From: Sycobia sp. Sy_11
Taxonomy: Eukaryota > Arthropoda > Insecta > Hymenoptera > Epichrysomallidae
Reading direction: 5' to 3'
DNA length: 64,000 nucleotides
NCBI GenBank assembly: GCA_018907035.1
Contig: JACCIC010000002.1
Location: forward strand, 1,369,001 to 1,433,000
Part shown: positions 38,601-50,300 of the stretch, piece by piece
How positions within the stretch are numbered: position 1 is the stretch's first letter
How the letters are laid out: each line of letters begins with the position of its first letter
Notes under the pieces: generated by a model
Told to the model about the DNA's origin: nothing
Databases searched by the model: none
The model's input: the letters and a program-made list of their open reading frames with translations, nothing else
Program-made: the position numbers and the translations under genes

Positions 38601-40008
38601 GAAACAATCCCTGGTCTCGAAGAACTTGAGATCGTGCGTAATCTTCAAATGTTCACGCAGGTATTGAAATTTGTTTCGCCTATTACTAATATTGTAGAGG
38701 CTTTTTTAAAATACGTCGCAGAACCTTATTTAGAATTTAAGAGAATTTGAAATATATTTCAGGTTTCGCGAGCAAAGATACCCTCGGGTCAATCCCTTTC
38801 GATGCCATCAAAATACTTCGCTAGATTATTGCAAACCGTATACTTCAAGCTGAGGCGAATGGTGCCTTGCGCGTTATGTGACTTGACTTTCAAAGTAGCC
38901 ATTCCGGAACAAGATGAAATACAACTGTCCGTGGTGGGTATGGCGCTTGGTCTTGGCGAGCCAACCAAACCTAATAATCTTCGAAAACGGCTTTTATCAC
39001 ATTCAATGAGCAAAGACCAGGTCAAGAAATCGGGTGAGTTTGCTTCTCTAAAATTCTCCTATAGCAACTCAAATCTTTTTCTGTTTCAAAATTGTCGATG
39101 GTTAACATAGAAATAAAAAATACTCGATTTACATGTTAATACATGTTAATACTTCTTTCTTAGATGATACTGATATGATCTTTAGTCTGGACGAGGATCA
39201 TATCGAAAATGTGGGAGATTCCTCCTTAAATATTTCGAATACAGCAGGCGCTTGTAGTGCGCAACAATCTTTGCTAAGCACTGCATTAGCACAGAAGCCT
39301 CGACCACGATCTCCTTTAAGAATGAAACACACAACTCATCGACATAAACACGTAAGATTCTTTTAGGTGGCGGAGTTCATCTTATTCAAAAGTTTTCTTA
39401 TGTGTAAAAAGGCTTTTAATTAACATTTATATATAATTTAGGTTCCAATTAAAGAAAGGTATGGTGTAGATATTACGCCATTATCATATTTACCTGGAGG
39501 TAAAATCGAAAGGTACTTGGGAAATTTAAATTTCTTTTTTATAAGGGAATCGAACTCTATTAGAGAGGTAATGTTTAAAGAAATCTTTGAAAAAGAATAA
39601 AAAAATTTATTAAAATATTATTTTTATCAAACTGTTCTTCTATTTCGAAACTTTTAGAATGGTGGTCTGAGTGGTTTCGTCCACACTTTTATGATGGAAG
39701 TTCTGGCAATAATTCGTGCTCACATTACAGCACTCGGAGGAAATGCTATGATTGCTTTCTTTATGACTCAATGTGTTCTACTAAATAGTCCACATAAGAA
39801 TCAGGTTTGATACTTGTAGTATAGTAGCTTTTAGTTACAATTTGATTCATATTTTGATATAAGATGAGTTTCTTGGAAACTTACTGTTACTATTTTTCAG
39901 GGTCAGTGCCTCATAAACGTAGGGGGTGACGTAGTAAATGTATCGTATTTTGGTAATGAGAAAAATTTGCCACAGCAAACAGCACCCGTATCAGTCAGTA
40001 ATTGCTGA
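25321..40008 (+). CDS. C2CD5: C2 domain-containing protein 5 (CDP138)
   Basis: There are seventeen constitutive coding exons: 25321-25690, 25805-25945, 26068-26284, 26353-26478, 27051-27777, 28020-28437, 28863-30587, 35756-35908, 36480-36648, 36821-37484, 37616-38083, 38418-38660, 38763-39033, 39164-39351, 39442-39567, 39658-39804 and 39901-40008. Every junction is GT-AG and in phase, giving 6261 nt (2086 aa). The start MPGKIKVKI matches the vertebrate start. Vertebrate C2CD5 (CDP138) is an Akt2 substrate that binds Ca2+ and lipid and promotes GLUT4-vesicle fusion; the insect role is inferred to be vesicle exocytosis. Conserved blocks include HGFVEELV, FDLEGESG, SARSVKLLERI, SGSGTAAV, AKVPDVLFTTI, MNAAFGLRI and ALGGNAM. 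The protein is about double the human length because of exons 5-7 and poly-Gln in exon 10. The exon 4/5 junction is the least certain. Two candidate cassette exons lie in the 30588-35755 intron. Confidence 0.93.
27051..30587 (+). other. Exons 5-7 of C2CD5: large disordered insert
   Basis: Three exons (727, 418 and 1725 nt) code about 957 residues between the FDLEGESG block and the SDSDLSITPKG block. In human C2CD5 these blocks are separated by a short linker. The insert is low-complexity, with an Asn run around residues 329-345 coded mostly by AAT. It also has acidic-Ser stretches, an RSSRSRSP-type Arg/Ser patch and a His-rich stretch near residues 983-1053 (about 22 His). No folded domain is recognisable. 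Many Ser/Thr-Pro sites suggest phosphorylation. Joins to both neighbours are in phase. Confidence 0.75.
31528..31551 (+). other. Candidate 24-nt cassette microexon of C2CD5
   Basis: A pyrimidine-rich stretch and GGAGCAG acceptor precede 24 nt that end at a strong GTGAGT donor. The exon enters and leaves in phase 1, exactly as its host intron requires, and adds eight residues reading GFYKFFRE before the next codon is shared. It sits in the 5.2-kb intron between exons 7 and 8. A short exon with a strong donor and compatible phase is typical of regulated microexons. Inclusion is not proven. Confidence 0.45.
32404..32480. repeat. Compound (TA)n(GATA)n microsatellite in a C2CD5 intron
   Basis: About 27 TA units followed by three GATA units. 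Confidence 0.95.
33080..33169 (+). other. Candidate 90-nt cassette exon of C2CD5
   Basis: The acceptor is CATTATAG and the donor is TTCAG|GTTTCT. The 90-nt segment is open only in the frame required and is phase 1 on both sides. It reads a basic stretch with SFVKKGKSFRLRSERFHL and is much GC-richer than its intron. It can join exon 7, the upstream microexon and exon 8 without a frame change. The basic patch could bind acidic membranes, like the C2 domain. Its use as a constitutive or alternative exon is undetermined. Confidence 0.55.
34346..34391. repeat. (TA)n microsatellite in a C2CD5 intron
   Basis: About 23 TA units. An AAC/AAT-rich simple stretch follows at about 34585-34640. Confidence 0.95.
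35333..35389. repeat. (TA)n microsatellite in a C2CD5 intron
   Basis: About 27 TA units, 367 bp upstream of the exon 8 acceptor. Confidence 0.95.
35610..35660. repeat. (TA)n microsatellite near a C2CD5 acceptor
   Basis: About 25 TA units ending 95 bp before the exon 8 acceptor, within the region where a branch point and enhancers would lie. Confidence 0.95.
36821..37484 (+). other. C2CD5 exon 10 with a long poly-Gln tract
   Basis: The exon starts inside the conserved block CEDVCVLSGSGTAAV and ends just after a CxxC motif (CSLCHLPY). Between them lies a Gln-rich stretch of roughly 95 residues (about 1419-1515 in the short isoform), coded by mixed CAA and CAG, with one run of more than 20 Gln. 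Human C2CD5 has no such tract here. Codon mixing limits slippage, but length variation between individuals is likely. Confidence 0.85.
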
Positions 40009-40330
40009 CCTCAACCGCCTTATTCAGCCCCTCCCTAACTTAAACGTGGTTTGCCTACATTCTTCAAGATATGAAAAATTGCGAAATTCGCAAAATTATT
40101 TTATTCGTAGTTTTATTCCGTCTGATTTTAATACTGATCGATTTGTTTCATATATGATGCTCTCTTGATAGGTTTCTGAAAAGAAAAAAATCTAAATGAT
40201 TGAACTGCATCTTTAGATGATTGTTTTAAAAATATTTTTATTTATATTTGATTATTTCGAATCTCAGTTTATAGATTTTGTGTATATATATTATGTGATC
40301 GATTTTTATGATTTTTAGTTATATCCATAG

Positions 40331-40336
40331 AATAAA
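40331..40336 (+). terminator. Polyadenylation signal candidate of C2CD5
   Basis: Exact AATAAA, 323 bp after the C2CD5 stop codon. Further AATAAA-like sites occur downstream (about 40538-40750), so the 3' UTR may be longer. Confidence 0.5.
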
Positions 40337-40890
40337 GAAATTTTATACTTATGTAATGCAAATGTACTTCAATAAGTTGCTTTGAAAAAGCAAATGTTGC
40401 GAAATAATTCAAGGATTTAATGACTAAAATGAACGATTATACTGCTATAAAATCTATCCTTATATTATTGAATCTTCTAGTCAATTAGATAGTTGGTAAT
40501 CTATAATGAATTATTATTTTTTATTAAAGTTCAGATAATAAAATCCTTGAATGCATATTTTACTTTAGCTTTTTTACTGTTGATTTTTTTATAAGTGGCA
40601 TAGAGTAAAGTTATTATATTATTATTATGAACACAAAAAATATAATAATATTTATAAAACTAATATTAATATTTATTATATAAGATATAGTTTAACACAT
40701 TAAAAATAATGATGAAGTATATCATCAAGTTTTAAAGTGCCAATAAACAATGTTAGTTACAATTTACTAAGTACGATAATGAATATATTTGAACACGTTA
40801 CATTATTGTATTAGAAGAATAATACACTCGCTTCTATTGAACCTTTAAATATTTTTGTATTTGAACATATGAGATAATTATATCAATTAA

Positions 40891-41358
40891 GGAGCCTTCG
40901 ACATTCAGTGTAGTAAGTGACACCTAAAACATGCATATTCAGTGCTTCTTATTTTTTTATACTTTGTATAATGTAATTATATGTAGAAGCAGAAGTATCA
41001 GAAATCGTCAAAAATCTGATAAAAAAAATTTTTATTCATATTTGTGAAATACAGTTCTTTTAATTTGCTTTACAACACTTTTTTTCAATCGTATAATTAA
41101 ATCAATATCTTTAAATTGAAATAGATAAATTTATGATTTTATAATTATAAAATGGATTTTTCAGAATCAATAATTTAATATCTCTTTACTCTGTAATATT
41201 CGCTATTTCATTTTAGAAAGATGTCCATTAAATACATGCTAAACTGAAAATTTTTCGAACCATAATATTTTTTCTTCAAAAAAAATTTAGTATAGTTTAT
41301 TTATGTAATCTCAAAGTTTCAAATGATTGATGATTTCAGAAAAAATGCCGAAGTCTCC
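40891..41358. mobile_element. Candidate TTAA-flanked MITE-like element
   Basis: Near-identical inverted ends, GGAGCCTTCGACATT (40891-40905) and the complement of GGAGACTTCGGCATT (41344-41358), match at 13 of 15 positions. They are directly bounded by TTAA on both sides (40887-40890 and 41359-41362). The interior is non-coding and AT-rich. TTAA target duplications are the mark of the piggyBac superfamily, and a short non-coding element like this would be a non-autonomous relative. TTAA is common in such AT-rich DNA, so chance cannot be excluded. Confidence 0.4.
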
Positions 41359-41362
41359 TTAA

Positions 41363-44300
41363 CTGTAATTTCACGTATATTACCGTGAAGATCTAGTTTT
41401 GTGATGTATAATTACAAAAAGACTCGTATACAATAACACTTCAAAAGTTTTTTAATTCCCTAGGTACTTATTTCCTATCAATTATTATCGGAAAATTAAT
41501 CATTAATAATTAATGGTTTTAAAGGAAGAAAATACCGTATTCAAGTAGGAATTCGGATAATAGACCAAAATCGTAATTCGAATTTTCTTTTGCAATTTTG
41601 AATTGTATAGAAAATAATGAAGACATTAATTCAGTGTAGTTTTATTTTGTATACCGTCTCGTCCAGAAATGACGTTTATTAAATTTTTTGATTAATCGCG
41701 CAATAAATCACAGTGTCTAGTCTCTTAAATATGAAGTTAGACGTGAAAATATTGAATTATACTAAAAAAGGAGCAATAGAATTTCAGATTTAATCAGATC
41801 GTTTTAGTCCTATTTGAAACGATGTAGGCGTTTGAAAAAATATTATTTGAATATAATATTACTACGGTTTTACTTTTGTAAAACTAAGAGTATTCCTTAA
41901 GTGCTATTGTAGGCGAATTATTAATAATGCACATTTTATAGATTTTCATAAGGAAAAGAAAATAATATTGTTTAAAAGCATATGTAATATTTTTTACTCG
42001 AAAATCATGGAATGAAATAATAAAACAAGATGTTTTTTGCTGATATCCCTGATATTAGGATTCAATAGTAAAAAATAATTATTGTATTTATACACAAATG
42101 TACTTTTCCATTGATTTACATATTTTATTATTCATCATATGAATTGACATAAGTATATAACATTCATTAATTATATAAAACATCACAAAAATTAAGCTCT
42201 GTTCGGTTTTCAGTACCACCGAAGTTTGAAATCTTGTATTTTACTTATCAAAGTCAATCAAATAGTATTAGAACTATGACAATAGTATTCAATAAAATTC
42301 TGATAATCAGAAATAAAGATGAATTGTTAATTGCTTTGAAAGTATTAAAATCTGGAATAAAAATTAATTACTGAAAAATTTACACTGAAGATATTGTATG
42401 TCTATTGTGACATATATTTTTTAATTTTAGTAAATCATATACAAATAGATTATTTAAAATAAAATATGAAGTTCACACATTGCTATCCTTGATGTCTGAA
42501 ATATATTTTCATGTTTTTTATATATATTTAAATAATTTAATTATTCAACTGTCTCATAAAATATGTAAATAAGAATGAAAGGTGAAAATACGTAACCTTC
42601 TACAGCTTTATAAAATGAGAAAAATTTCTTTTGTTAATTCAAAAAGAAAATATTACAATTTCACAGTACTGAACTGAAAATATTAGATTATTCTATTGTT
42701 ATTAGCACTATTTCTAAAAATACAATCGTTTTTGTCAGGAAAATAAATTTCAAATTAGATACATAGATATAAAATGCCAAATTATTATTAAGTATGATAA
42801 AATTTACTGCATACTATAATTTATTCGCGTACAATTTAAAAAAAACTTGTATTTTTATTTTCCATCGCATTCTATTAAAAAGGCTAATTATTTCATTTTA
42901 CATGTTAAGAAATCCTCGTATTGTTCAACTAATCTTAATCAATCTTTGAAAATATTAAACAAATGTAAATAGTTGTTTGTAAAATGATTATCCACAATAA
43001 TACAAAGAGCACGCGCAGTAGTCGAAGTATGAAAAAGTTATTTAACAAATTACATAATAATTCATTGTAAATGAAAGAAGTACTGGATTTTTCTGACGCG
43101 ATAATCACTTAACCTGCCGACGATATTTCGAATATTATTGTCTTCTTTATAACATATGTCAAAAAGTATTTTTAATAATACATTTTTATTGTATCAGAAT
43201 TAAATTTCGAAAAAAGGAAATACAATTAAGTTTCTAATTTTTCTGCGATTGTAAAATATTTTATTGAAATGAATAAAACTGATCTATGTATTTAATTATT
43301 ATTAGTTTTCATATATAATTTTTAAATTCCACGCAAATAATAATCGTCTATTATCGAAAATAATATTATTCAAATTTAAAATGATTTTATAATTAGATAT
43401 TTTTAATTACCATTTACTTTAAAAAGAAAAGTAAGGTGAATCTCGATTATGATTACATAGATGCATTATTTCTTTAATTAGTTATTCATTGTTACGTTGC
43501 AGTTTTAATTAGCCTTCAATGTGCGACATTGTTCTTATTAAATCTTCCAAAATATATTAATTTATTTTAAGTCTGGAAATTGAAAGAGTAGTAAAAGGTG
43601 CCATGAAATTGAATATAAATTTAGAATATTTATAAAATATTTTAAAAAATACCGTTTTGCTGTTAGAGTAAGCAACTAACCATAAAATGAATTTTTAAAT
43701 AAATTGAATTTACAGGAACATCTTAAAAAAGTTTATTCGATTCTTTCTTTTTAAAAGTTCTACCTAAGACTTAGATGATTCCAATAAAATAATTATAAAA
43801 TCAAATTGAACAATGTTAATTTAGAATTGTTTATTTATATTTCATTATTTTCTACTTTTGAATATATAAATATTTGTTCTATTATATTAATGTTTTTGAA
43901 TTTGTTACTATTGTTTTGATAATATTCAGAAATTAAATAATCTATTAAAATCAAACTTTATTTATGTGCCCCAGAGAATATTTGTGAGCTTGCTAAAATC
44001 ACATCTACGGCTGAGAAATACGTTCGAGCATCCGTGTTGAAAGGTCAATTTCATGACGATTAAAGCCTTTCATTAAGTAAGCGATGACCTTTTATTGCGA
44101 TGTGCATTTTTATTGCTTCTGAATCTCTTCCCGCTTTAATAAAGAGTTCATTTGAATCCCGTCCGTTTAATTTGTTTACCTATGTATTTCATTTGTTGGT
44201 TTGTTGTTTGGTAAAAAAAGCGAGTGAAAATTACTGATTTAATATTTGCTTACTCTTAATAGCATTTTTAACAAGAATAAAAAATGCTATAATTAATTTC

Positions 44301-45120
44301 TTCGCAATAGATTAAAATATATAATGTGAATATTTTATGCATAATGCATATGAAAACATTTTTTATTTTTGCATTTTTTTATAAGTGTAATTTTTTTTCT
44401 ATAAGAAAATCTACGCTCGAAAAAAGATCTTTTTTCTTGCATACAGTTGTACGTAAAAATTATCTCATTTTGGTTAGACTTCTTATTAATCATAAATTGT
44501 TAAAATCATATTGGACACAAAAATGAGAATGAAATATGTTATTCACAATTGTAGATCTAGATCTTATATGACGATTTATTTAACTTAAAGCATTACTTTT
44601 TTTATTCTTTACAAAAATAATTAAGCGTTTTTGAAAGAAAATTGTAAGAATTTTCTACATTTTACATTTTTTACATTTCAATTCAAATTTACATTACAAT
44701 CGAATGCATATTCAATATTTTAATTGAATGGAGAAATAACTCGTAGTTTCTGCAGATTATTGATGATTAAAAAAAAAAACTTAAATGCCAAATGATTTTT
44801 TTATACTATCGTATTCCTATCCTTGCACATATAATGTCTTTATATAAATATATGTATTTAAAATAATGAAAACTTGTATTTTATCATAATTTTTATATTT
44901 AAAAATTATTATTATGAACGGGTACATAATATCATAGCGAATTTGAAAGGAATTATGTAATTAATAATATTTAAATTTCACTTTCATGTACGTATGGAAA
45001 TCTTCAATTGCATGTACAACATGAAGGTAGACTTAAATTTGGAATGATACTAATTAAAATTATTAAATGAAAATTTTTAGTCCCGACTCAAAGTAATGAT
45101 GACATATGAAGGAAGTATTG
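41363..45120. other. AT-rich gene-free spacer
   Basis: I see no gene. A slightly GC-richer pocket at about 43970-44165 has no coding signature. The rest is AT-rich with stops in every frame. Confidence 0.5.
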
Positions 45121-45122
45121 AC

Positions 45123-45124
<2 letters not shown>

Positions 45125-45153
<29 letters not shown>

Positions 45154-45155
45154 AA

Positions 45156-45208
<53 letters not shown>
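45125..45208. repeat. (AG)n microsatellite
   Basis: About 40 AG units with an AAAAAG interruption near the middle. The long purine-only strand can in principle form triplex DNA. Confidence 0.95.
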
Positions 45209-45211
<3 letters not shown>

Positions 45212-45352
45212 TTTGAAATAGTTTATGAATAATTTACAATATATATCTTGAATTATTTATATACGCACGGTCGTGTACTCATTCAATATAATTGATTTAT
45301 AATAAAGATATTATAAATGGATTTAATATAAATATATATATTTGATATATAT

Positions 45353-45357
<5 letters not shown>

Positions 45358-45402
<45 letters not shown>
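45358..45402. repeat. (TA)n microsatellite
   Basis: About 22 TA units. Confidence 0.95.
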
Positions 45403-45404
<2 letters not shown>

Positions 45405-45955
45405 ATTTATATAAAAGATATAAGTATTTATTACATTTTAAAACGTATTTGTATAATCATAATCATAAAATCAAATCGAAACATCCGATGTCCTAAAAAC
45501 AGCTATAATAATTACTTATTTACGAAACATTGTTAACAAAAATGATTCAAAATTTCAAAATTTTGAAGAGAATGGATCATCGCAAAATTTTAAATTACGG
45601 CTTTACAATACTGACAATGAATTCAAAAATGTTTTTCTATTTCGACATTTTGTAACACTTTTTTATGTTAAATTCTATATAATACATTGCTCTGCCTTTT
45701 TTATCACTGATAAATAAAACCGATGTATTTTAATGAATAAAATACCCTTATACACCTACAATTAATTATCTATATCTCAAATACAAATACAACACATAAT
45801 TACGTGCAGGAATAAGTTTTTAATATGCAAAAAGCAGAACATATTTTTTTCAATTCAAACATCTCACCGACAGCTTGACATCTGTAATTTATTTCATTGA
45901 TGATTCCATTCTCCGATCGTTACGCTGTTCTATAGCTGGTATACATACCTATATG

Positions 45956-45963
<8 letters not shown>

Positions 45964-46007
<44 letters not shown>
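45964..46007. repeat. (TA)n microsatellite
   Basis: About 22 TA units, some 170 bp upstream of the TATA-box candidate at 46.18 kb. Confidence 0.95.
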
Positions 46008-46008
<1 letters not shown>

Positions 46009-46169
46009 CTATTTTGTTGTTTAATCTTCCAATATGTTATTTTTTCAGGCGCCTTTAGCGTGCCTAAGTTTAGATTAAACATTTTACATGCGTCTCCGGA
46101 AATACTTTGGCTTTTTACAATTTCTCCATCCCGGCCACGATGATACATCGACCATTTGCGTGTACATTA

Positions 46170-46230
46170 TTCGTCCGTGGCGCGTATAAAAGCCAAAGCC
46201 TTTCATATCTTATCGCATTACAATTATGTA
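46170..46230 (+). promoter_or_regulatory. Candidate TATA-type core promoter
   Basis: CGCGTATAAAAGCC (about 46173-46186) lies in a locally GC-rich segment. A start-like TTATCGCATTAC follows about 30 bp downstream. The next ATG (46227) opens only about 40 codons of unrecognised sequence. It may drive a non-coding RNA or an unrecognised small peptide. Confidence 0.25.
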
Positions 46231-46779
46231 CAGAGAAATGTTTATCTATTTCACCGATAATACCGATGTATTAAAAACTTCTTTTTTTCATTTATTAAAA
46301 ATATTTACTGGCAATAATGAGTACGGTGTAGAAAAAAAAAATTAACTATATATCAATATTGAAGAATAAACATACACATATACGTAATATAAAAAATTAA
46401 TTTTTATTCAATAATTTCTTTACATAAATACTTAATGAATTGATATACATGAAATAGACGCAATTAATTTGTTACAGACTATATTAGTGTGGTTTTTTTG
46501 TGACAATAAATAATTTACATATCATAATAATGAAAAATTGGATTGTTTAAAAAATTTCTATGAATAAAATGTTATTCATTAAATCTAATTGATATAGCGC
46601 GTTCAGACATCCCATTTCCTTTTCAAAAAAAAAAAAAAAAATCTAAACAAATATTGAAACAGAAATGTTTTAGCTATAGTACTTGAAATCTTCTACAAAT
46701 AAGTGTCAAAAAAAATTTAATTCGAAATCTTGTAAATATAAACCAACTAAGGAACTGTCAAAGTCAATATTTACCGACA

Positions 46780-47151
46780 GTGAAAAAGGTTATAGAGAAA
46801 AGCAATACTGCACTATGTTTGAAACAATATTCGATGCAAAATTCAATTAGTACAGATTTCAGCCCATCAAGCCTCGTACTCTTCGTCTATCCTACATCGT
46901 TCCAAAGTTTCATGCAAATTCATCAGACGCTGTCGAAATTAGTTATAATTTTTTATTATAAAATTTTAATAACTTCATTTTCACATCGCTTGATCTTGAA
47001 ACTATGTCATGATCTAGATTATAGTGACGTAAGCAATGACCAGGATCGACTAAAATTTACAATTGTTCAACAATTGCATTGCACACTCGTATTATTAAAA
47101 ACAGAGCACTCTCTACTTAATTGGTATAAAAGAACAGTGATAGATCGTTAA
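46780..47151 (+). CDS. Unrecognised 123-codon open frame
   Basis: An open frame with slightly raised GC content lies in AT-rich spacer, just beyond the 3' end of the NucA gene and convergent with it. The product would be basic and hydrophobic, with no signal peptide I would trust and no domain I recognise. It could be a chance frame or a decayed insertion. It is listed because frames of this length are uncommon in such AT-rich DNA. Confidence 0.15.
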   Translation: MKKVIEKSNTALCLKQYSMQNSISTDFSPSSLVLFVYPTSFQSFMQIHQTLSKLVIIFYYKILITSFSHRLILKLCHDLDYSDVSNDQDRLKFTIVQQLHCTLVLLKTEHSLLNWYKRTVIDR

Positions 47152-47323
47152 AAATATTATTTCTATACGCTTCAATATGATTCAGTAGTAATCCAACATG
47201 TTTTAAAAATAATTAAAAATAAAAAAAAAAAACATAATAAAACAGGACGAATAGTCACTTATTCGAGCAGTCGAATTCGTATTTCGCACGCTAACGCGAT
47301 CAACGCAATCGCACGCGGATATC

Positions 47324-50300
47324 TTACAAGAGGTACCAGAAGGCGTCCGAGAGTATCGTCGAATTGAGCGGCGTCTCCGGGCTCTGCGTACTCGGTCTGA
47401 TGTTCCAGTAGGGCTTGATCAGCACCTCCGCGGTGGAGAAAGTCGGCAGCCCCAGGCTCTGGGCTATACCGAAGAATTTGCTGGTCGAGTCGACGGCGCA
47501 GCAGTACGTGTAGCCCCGTTCGACCTGATTGAAGGACGGATAGAGGACGCGGCAGCGGTTCAGGGGCTCGCACAGATGATCGGCCGGCGAGACGGCCATC
47601 GCGTACGGATTGTTAAGGGTGATGAATGCGACGCCCCGATTACTGAAACGATCGACCACGTATTTGAACAGGTAGCGGGGCACCGGGATCGCGCCGGTTT
47701 GGTTCTTCGGGCCGGTCGTCGCCAAGGTGATGTTGACGGCGGTGCCTGGCGAAAGAAAGATCGAAGTGGTTTTTAGCTCGTTACAGTGCTTGTAAATGCA
47801 GAAAATGACGATTGCGTTTTTTGAAATGGGCGCAAATCTCAATAGAAATTATCCTTATATTGGAAAATTACGAAATAAAATTCAAATAAATGTTCACTAA
47901 AATGTTGTATCATGTTCTTAATGTAATCTTATCATTGGCTAATTTATGATGTTATAATATTAATTAGATTTTTTTCATTCTAATAATAAATTAATGCGTA
48001 ATATATAGAACTAAAACAAAATAACATAGAATGCTAATTATAATTATAATTTTTAATTTAATTATAATTTTAAGTCATTTAAATATTGCTCAAAGCTCTT
48101 ATTATACTGAACCGAACTCGTAATATTTTAGAATACTGAAATGAAATACGCCGAAAAAAATTTTGAAAAATCCGATTAAAAATTTAATTTTTACCTGTCA
48201 ATAAATAAGTTATATATCTACTATAATGAAACGCTTATAATTTGTTAAACGACTACATATTTTATTTAAATAAAATCTTTTTATTGGCAGTGGATAACAA
48301 TTGATTTATTTTTGTTTCTTGCTCTTTAGTTAGTACTTAATATTATATTGATGATAATATATCACCAACTATTATTTTCCGATATCAAAATATAATGTAC
48401 ACTATAATGACAGTGTTCGAAATGTAGATGAGTATAGCAGGTACTTAAAAAGTTAAAAGAAAATAACTTATTTCAAAAATAAAAAATGTGTATTTTTCGG
48501 ATGAAAGATAATTCAGGAAGATTATGATCAATGTTCAAAAATTAATCCTAAAATTGTTTTTTTAATGTTTAATTTGTATATTTATTAATTCTGTTCTTTT
48601 TTTTTAAACTTTTTTAAAAATATTTTTGAACTATTTTTAGAGATTGAATTTGAGGGACTATTTCACTCCCTATATTTATTTTCATTTAGTAATTAAAAAA
48701 TTAGTGGTTTTTCATTTTTTAAAAATGCGCGAGCTATATTTCGAGTAACATTCCTGTAAATAGAAAGTTATATGAAAAAAATAATAAAGTAGTTCTGTAA
48801 ATCTAAGCGTATCAGGGAGATTTAAATTTCGATCAAATAAGATAAAAAGAGCTTCGAGAAAGGTTTAGAAAAGTAAAAATAACAATTTTTCCTTACCGGT
48901 GCCATTATTCAAACTCAAAACATCAATTCCACCGGTCCATACATCGAGGCTCGAGGATTTTCTGAACGTCTTTGCCAATTTACGAACAATCGACCTGACC
49001 TGCCTCCAGTTCTTCTCGTTGACACTTTTCCAGACCGGCACCGTATTTATGTAGAAGAATGTACTGTATTGTTCCAACCTATAGAACATATCCGATTTCG
49101 GCGCCAGCATACCCTCGACCAGGAAATTGGCGCCTAAGAAAGTTTACGATTTATTTTACTGCTTTGTTTTTTTTTAACCAATCGATTATCGTATCAACTT
49201 CTTGAGCTGATACAGGGTATTTATAAGTAATCATTATAAATTAGTCCGACAAAGGAAATGGCAACCGAAAGTGCCTCATCTCCTTCCATTGCCATCATCT
49301 TACCGTTTTGGGGAATGTACGTATTGACCAGGTTCGTATCGTTGAGCAGCGTCTGCAGTCTCTGCCTCTGGGCGTCGGCCGTGAAGAGGGTCGAATTGAC
49401 GGTGATGTTGGGATAGAAGCTGCCGGTCGAGAAGGGCGGCAGCCCGAGCGAGTGCTGGCGCTTGCGCACCGCGTTGGTCACCTTGTGATGGGCCCAGAGC
49501 GTCCGGCCGATGGTCGAGTTGTGGCAGATCTCGGGAATTGTGGGGACGAAGATCGAGTCCGAGAGCTGGAAGCCGACCTGAGCTAGGGTGCCATTGAGAC
49601 AGGTGGCGTTCGTGCTCTGGGCGAGAGCGACGGGACGCTCGGCGCAGCTGATGCTGCTCAGAGGGGCGATGTGCCTCGTGGTCAGCTGGAAAAAAAGGCA
49701 TTTCAATTAACTGTTAGAAATCTCGGTATTTTCAATAATCTAATAACCCGGTTCGTTTACGTGAAAATGGAAAAATAATGGCTGTGTAGCTGGACGGAAT
49801 TTGAGATGAGAAATAATGGAGCATATAAATGAAGTATACAATCGTTTAAAAATAGAATCAGAAATATTAATTTAAAATAAATTCTAAATAAATAACAGTA
49901 TCTTCATTTAACACAGTTATTGGCCAAACGAGAGGAAAAAAATTGGTCAAATAATGTTCCCGAATCGTTTCTAATAGCTATTCTTTTTAACCAAGCTTTA
50001 GAATTGTCATAAATATAGATGTCATAGATTGGTCGAAAGTAACGGCCAATTCTTGACAGAAGCATATCTTCGATTTCTACCAGCGCAAAGCTTAATTTCT
50101 CCCTCATACACAATAATCACACTTACGACTTGGAAAAAGCTCAAAGCGTAACATCTGACGGTGGCCTCGGACATGTTCAGATTGTTGCCGTGGACGACGA
50201 GGCTGCTCCCGGGACACGCGACTCGGAGAGTTTGGAAAAATTCGACCCCTATTTTGGGTGACAGTGTTTTGGCGGGATAAGTGAACGCATTGCCGCTCGC

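Noticed and set aside
41370..41389. Short hairpin TTCACG...CGTGAA
   Set aside because: The stem is only 6 bp, too short for a microRNA or transposon end, and it lies in ordinary AT-rich DNA.
47259..47573. Alternative-frame peptides over NucA exon 5
   Set aside because: These are shadows of the true reading frame in GC-rich coding DNA. Only the chosen frame shows nuclease-family motifs and valid splice phase.
49300..49701. Alternative-frame 133-codon peptide over NucA exon 3
   Set aside because: It is Arg/His-rich shadow translation. The real frame contains the conserved ICHNSTIGRTLWAH block.
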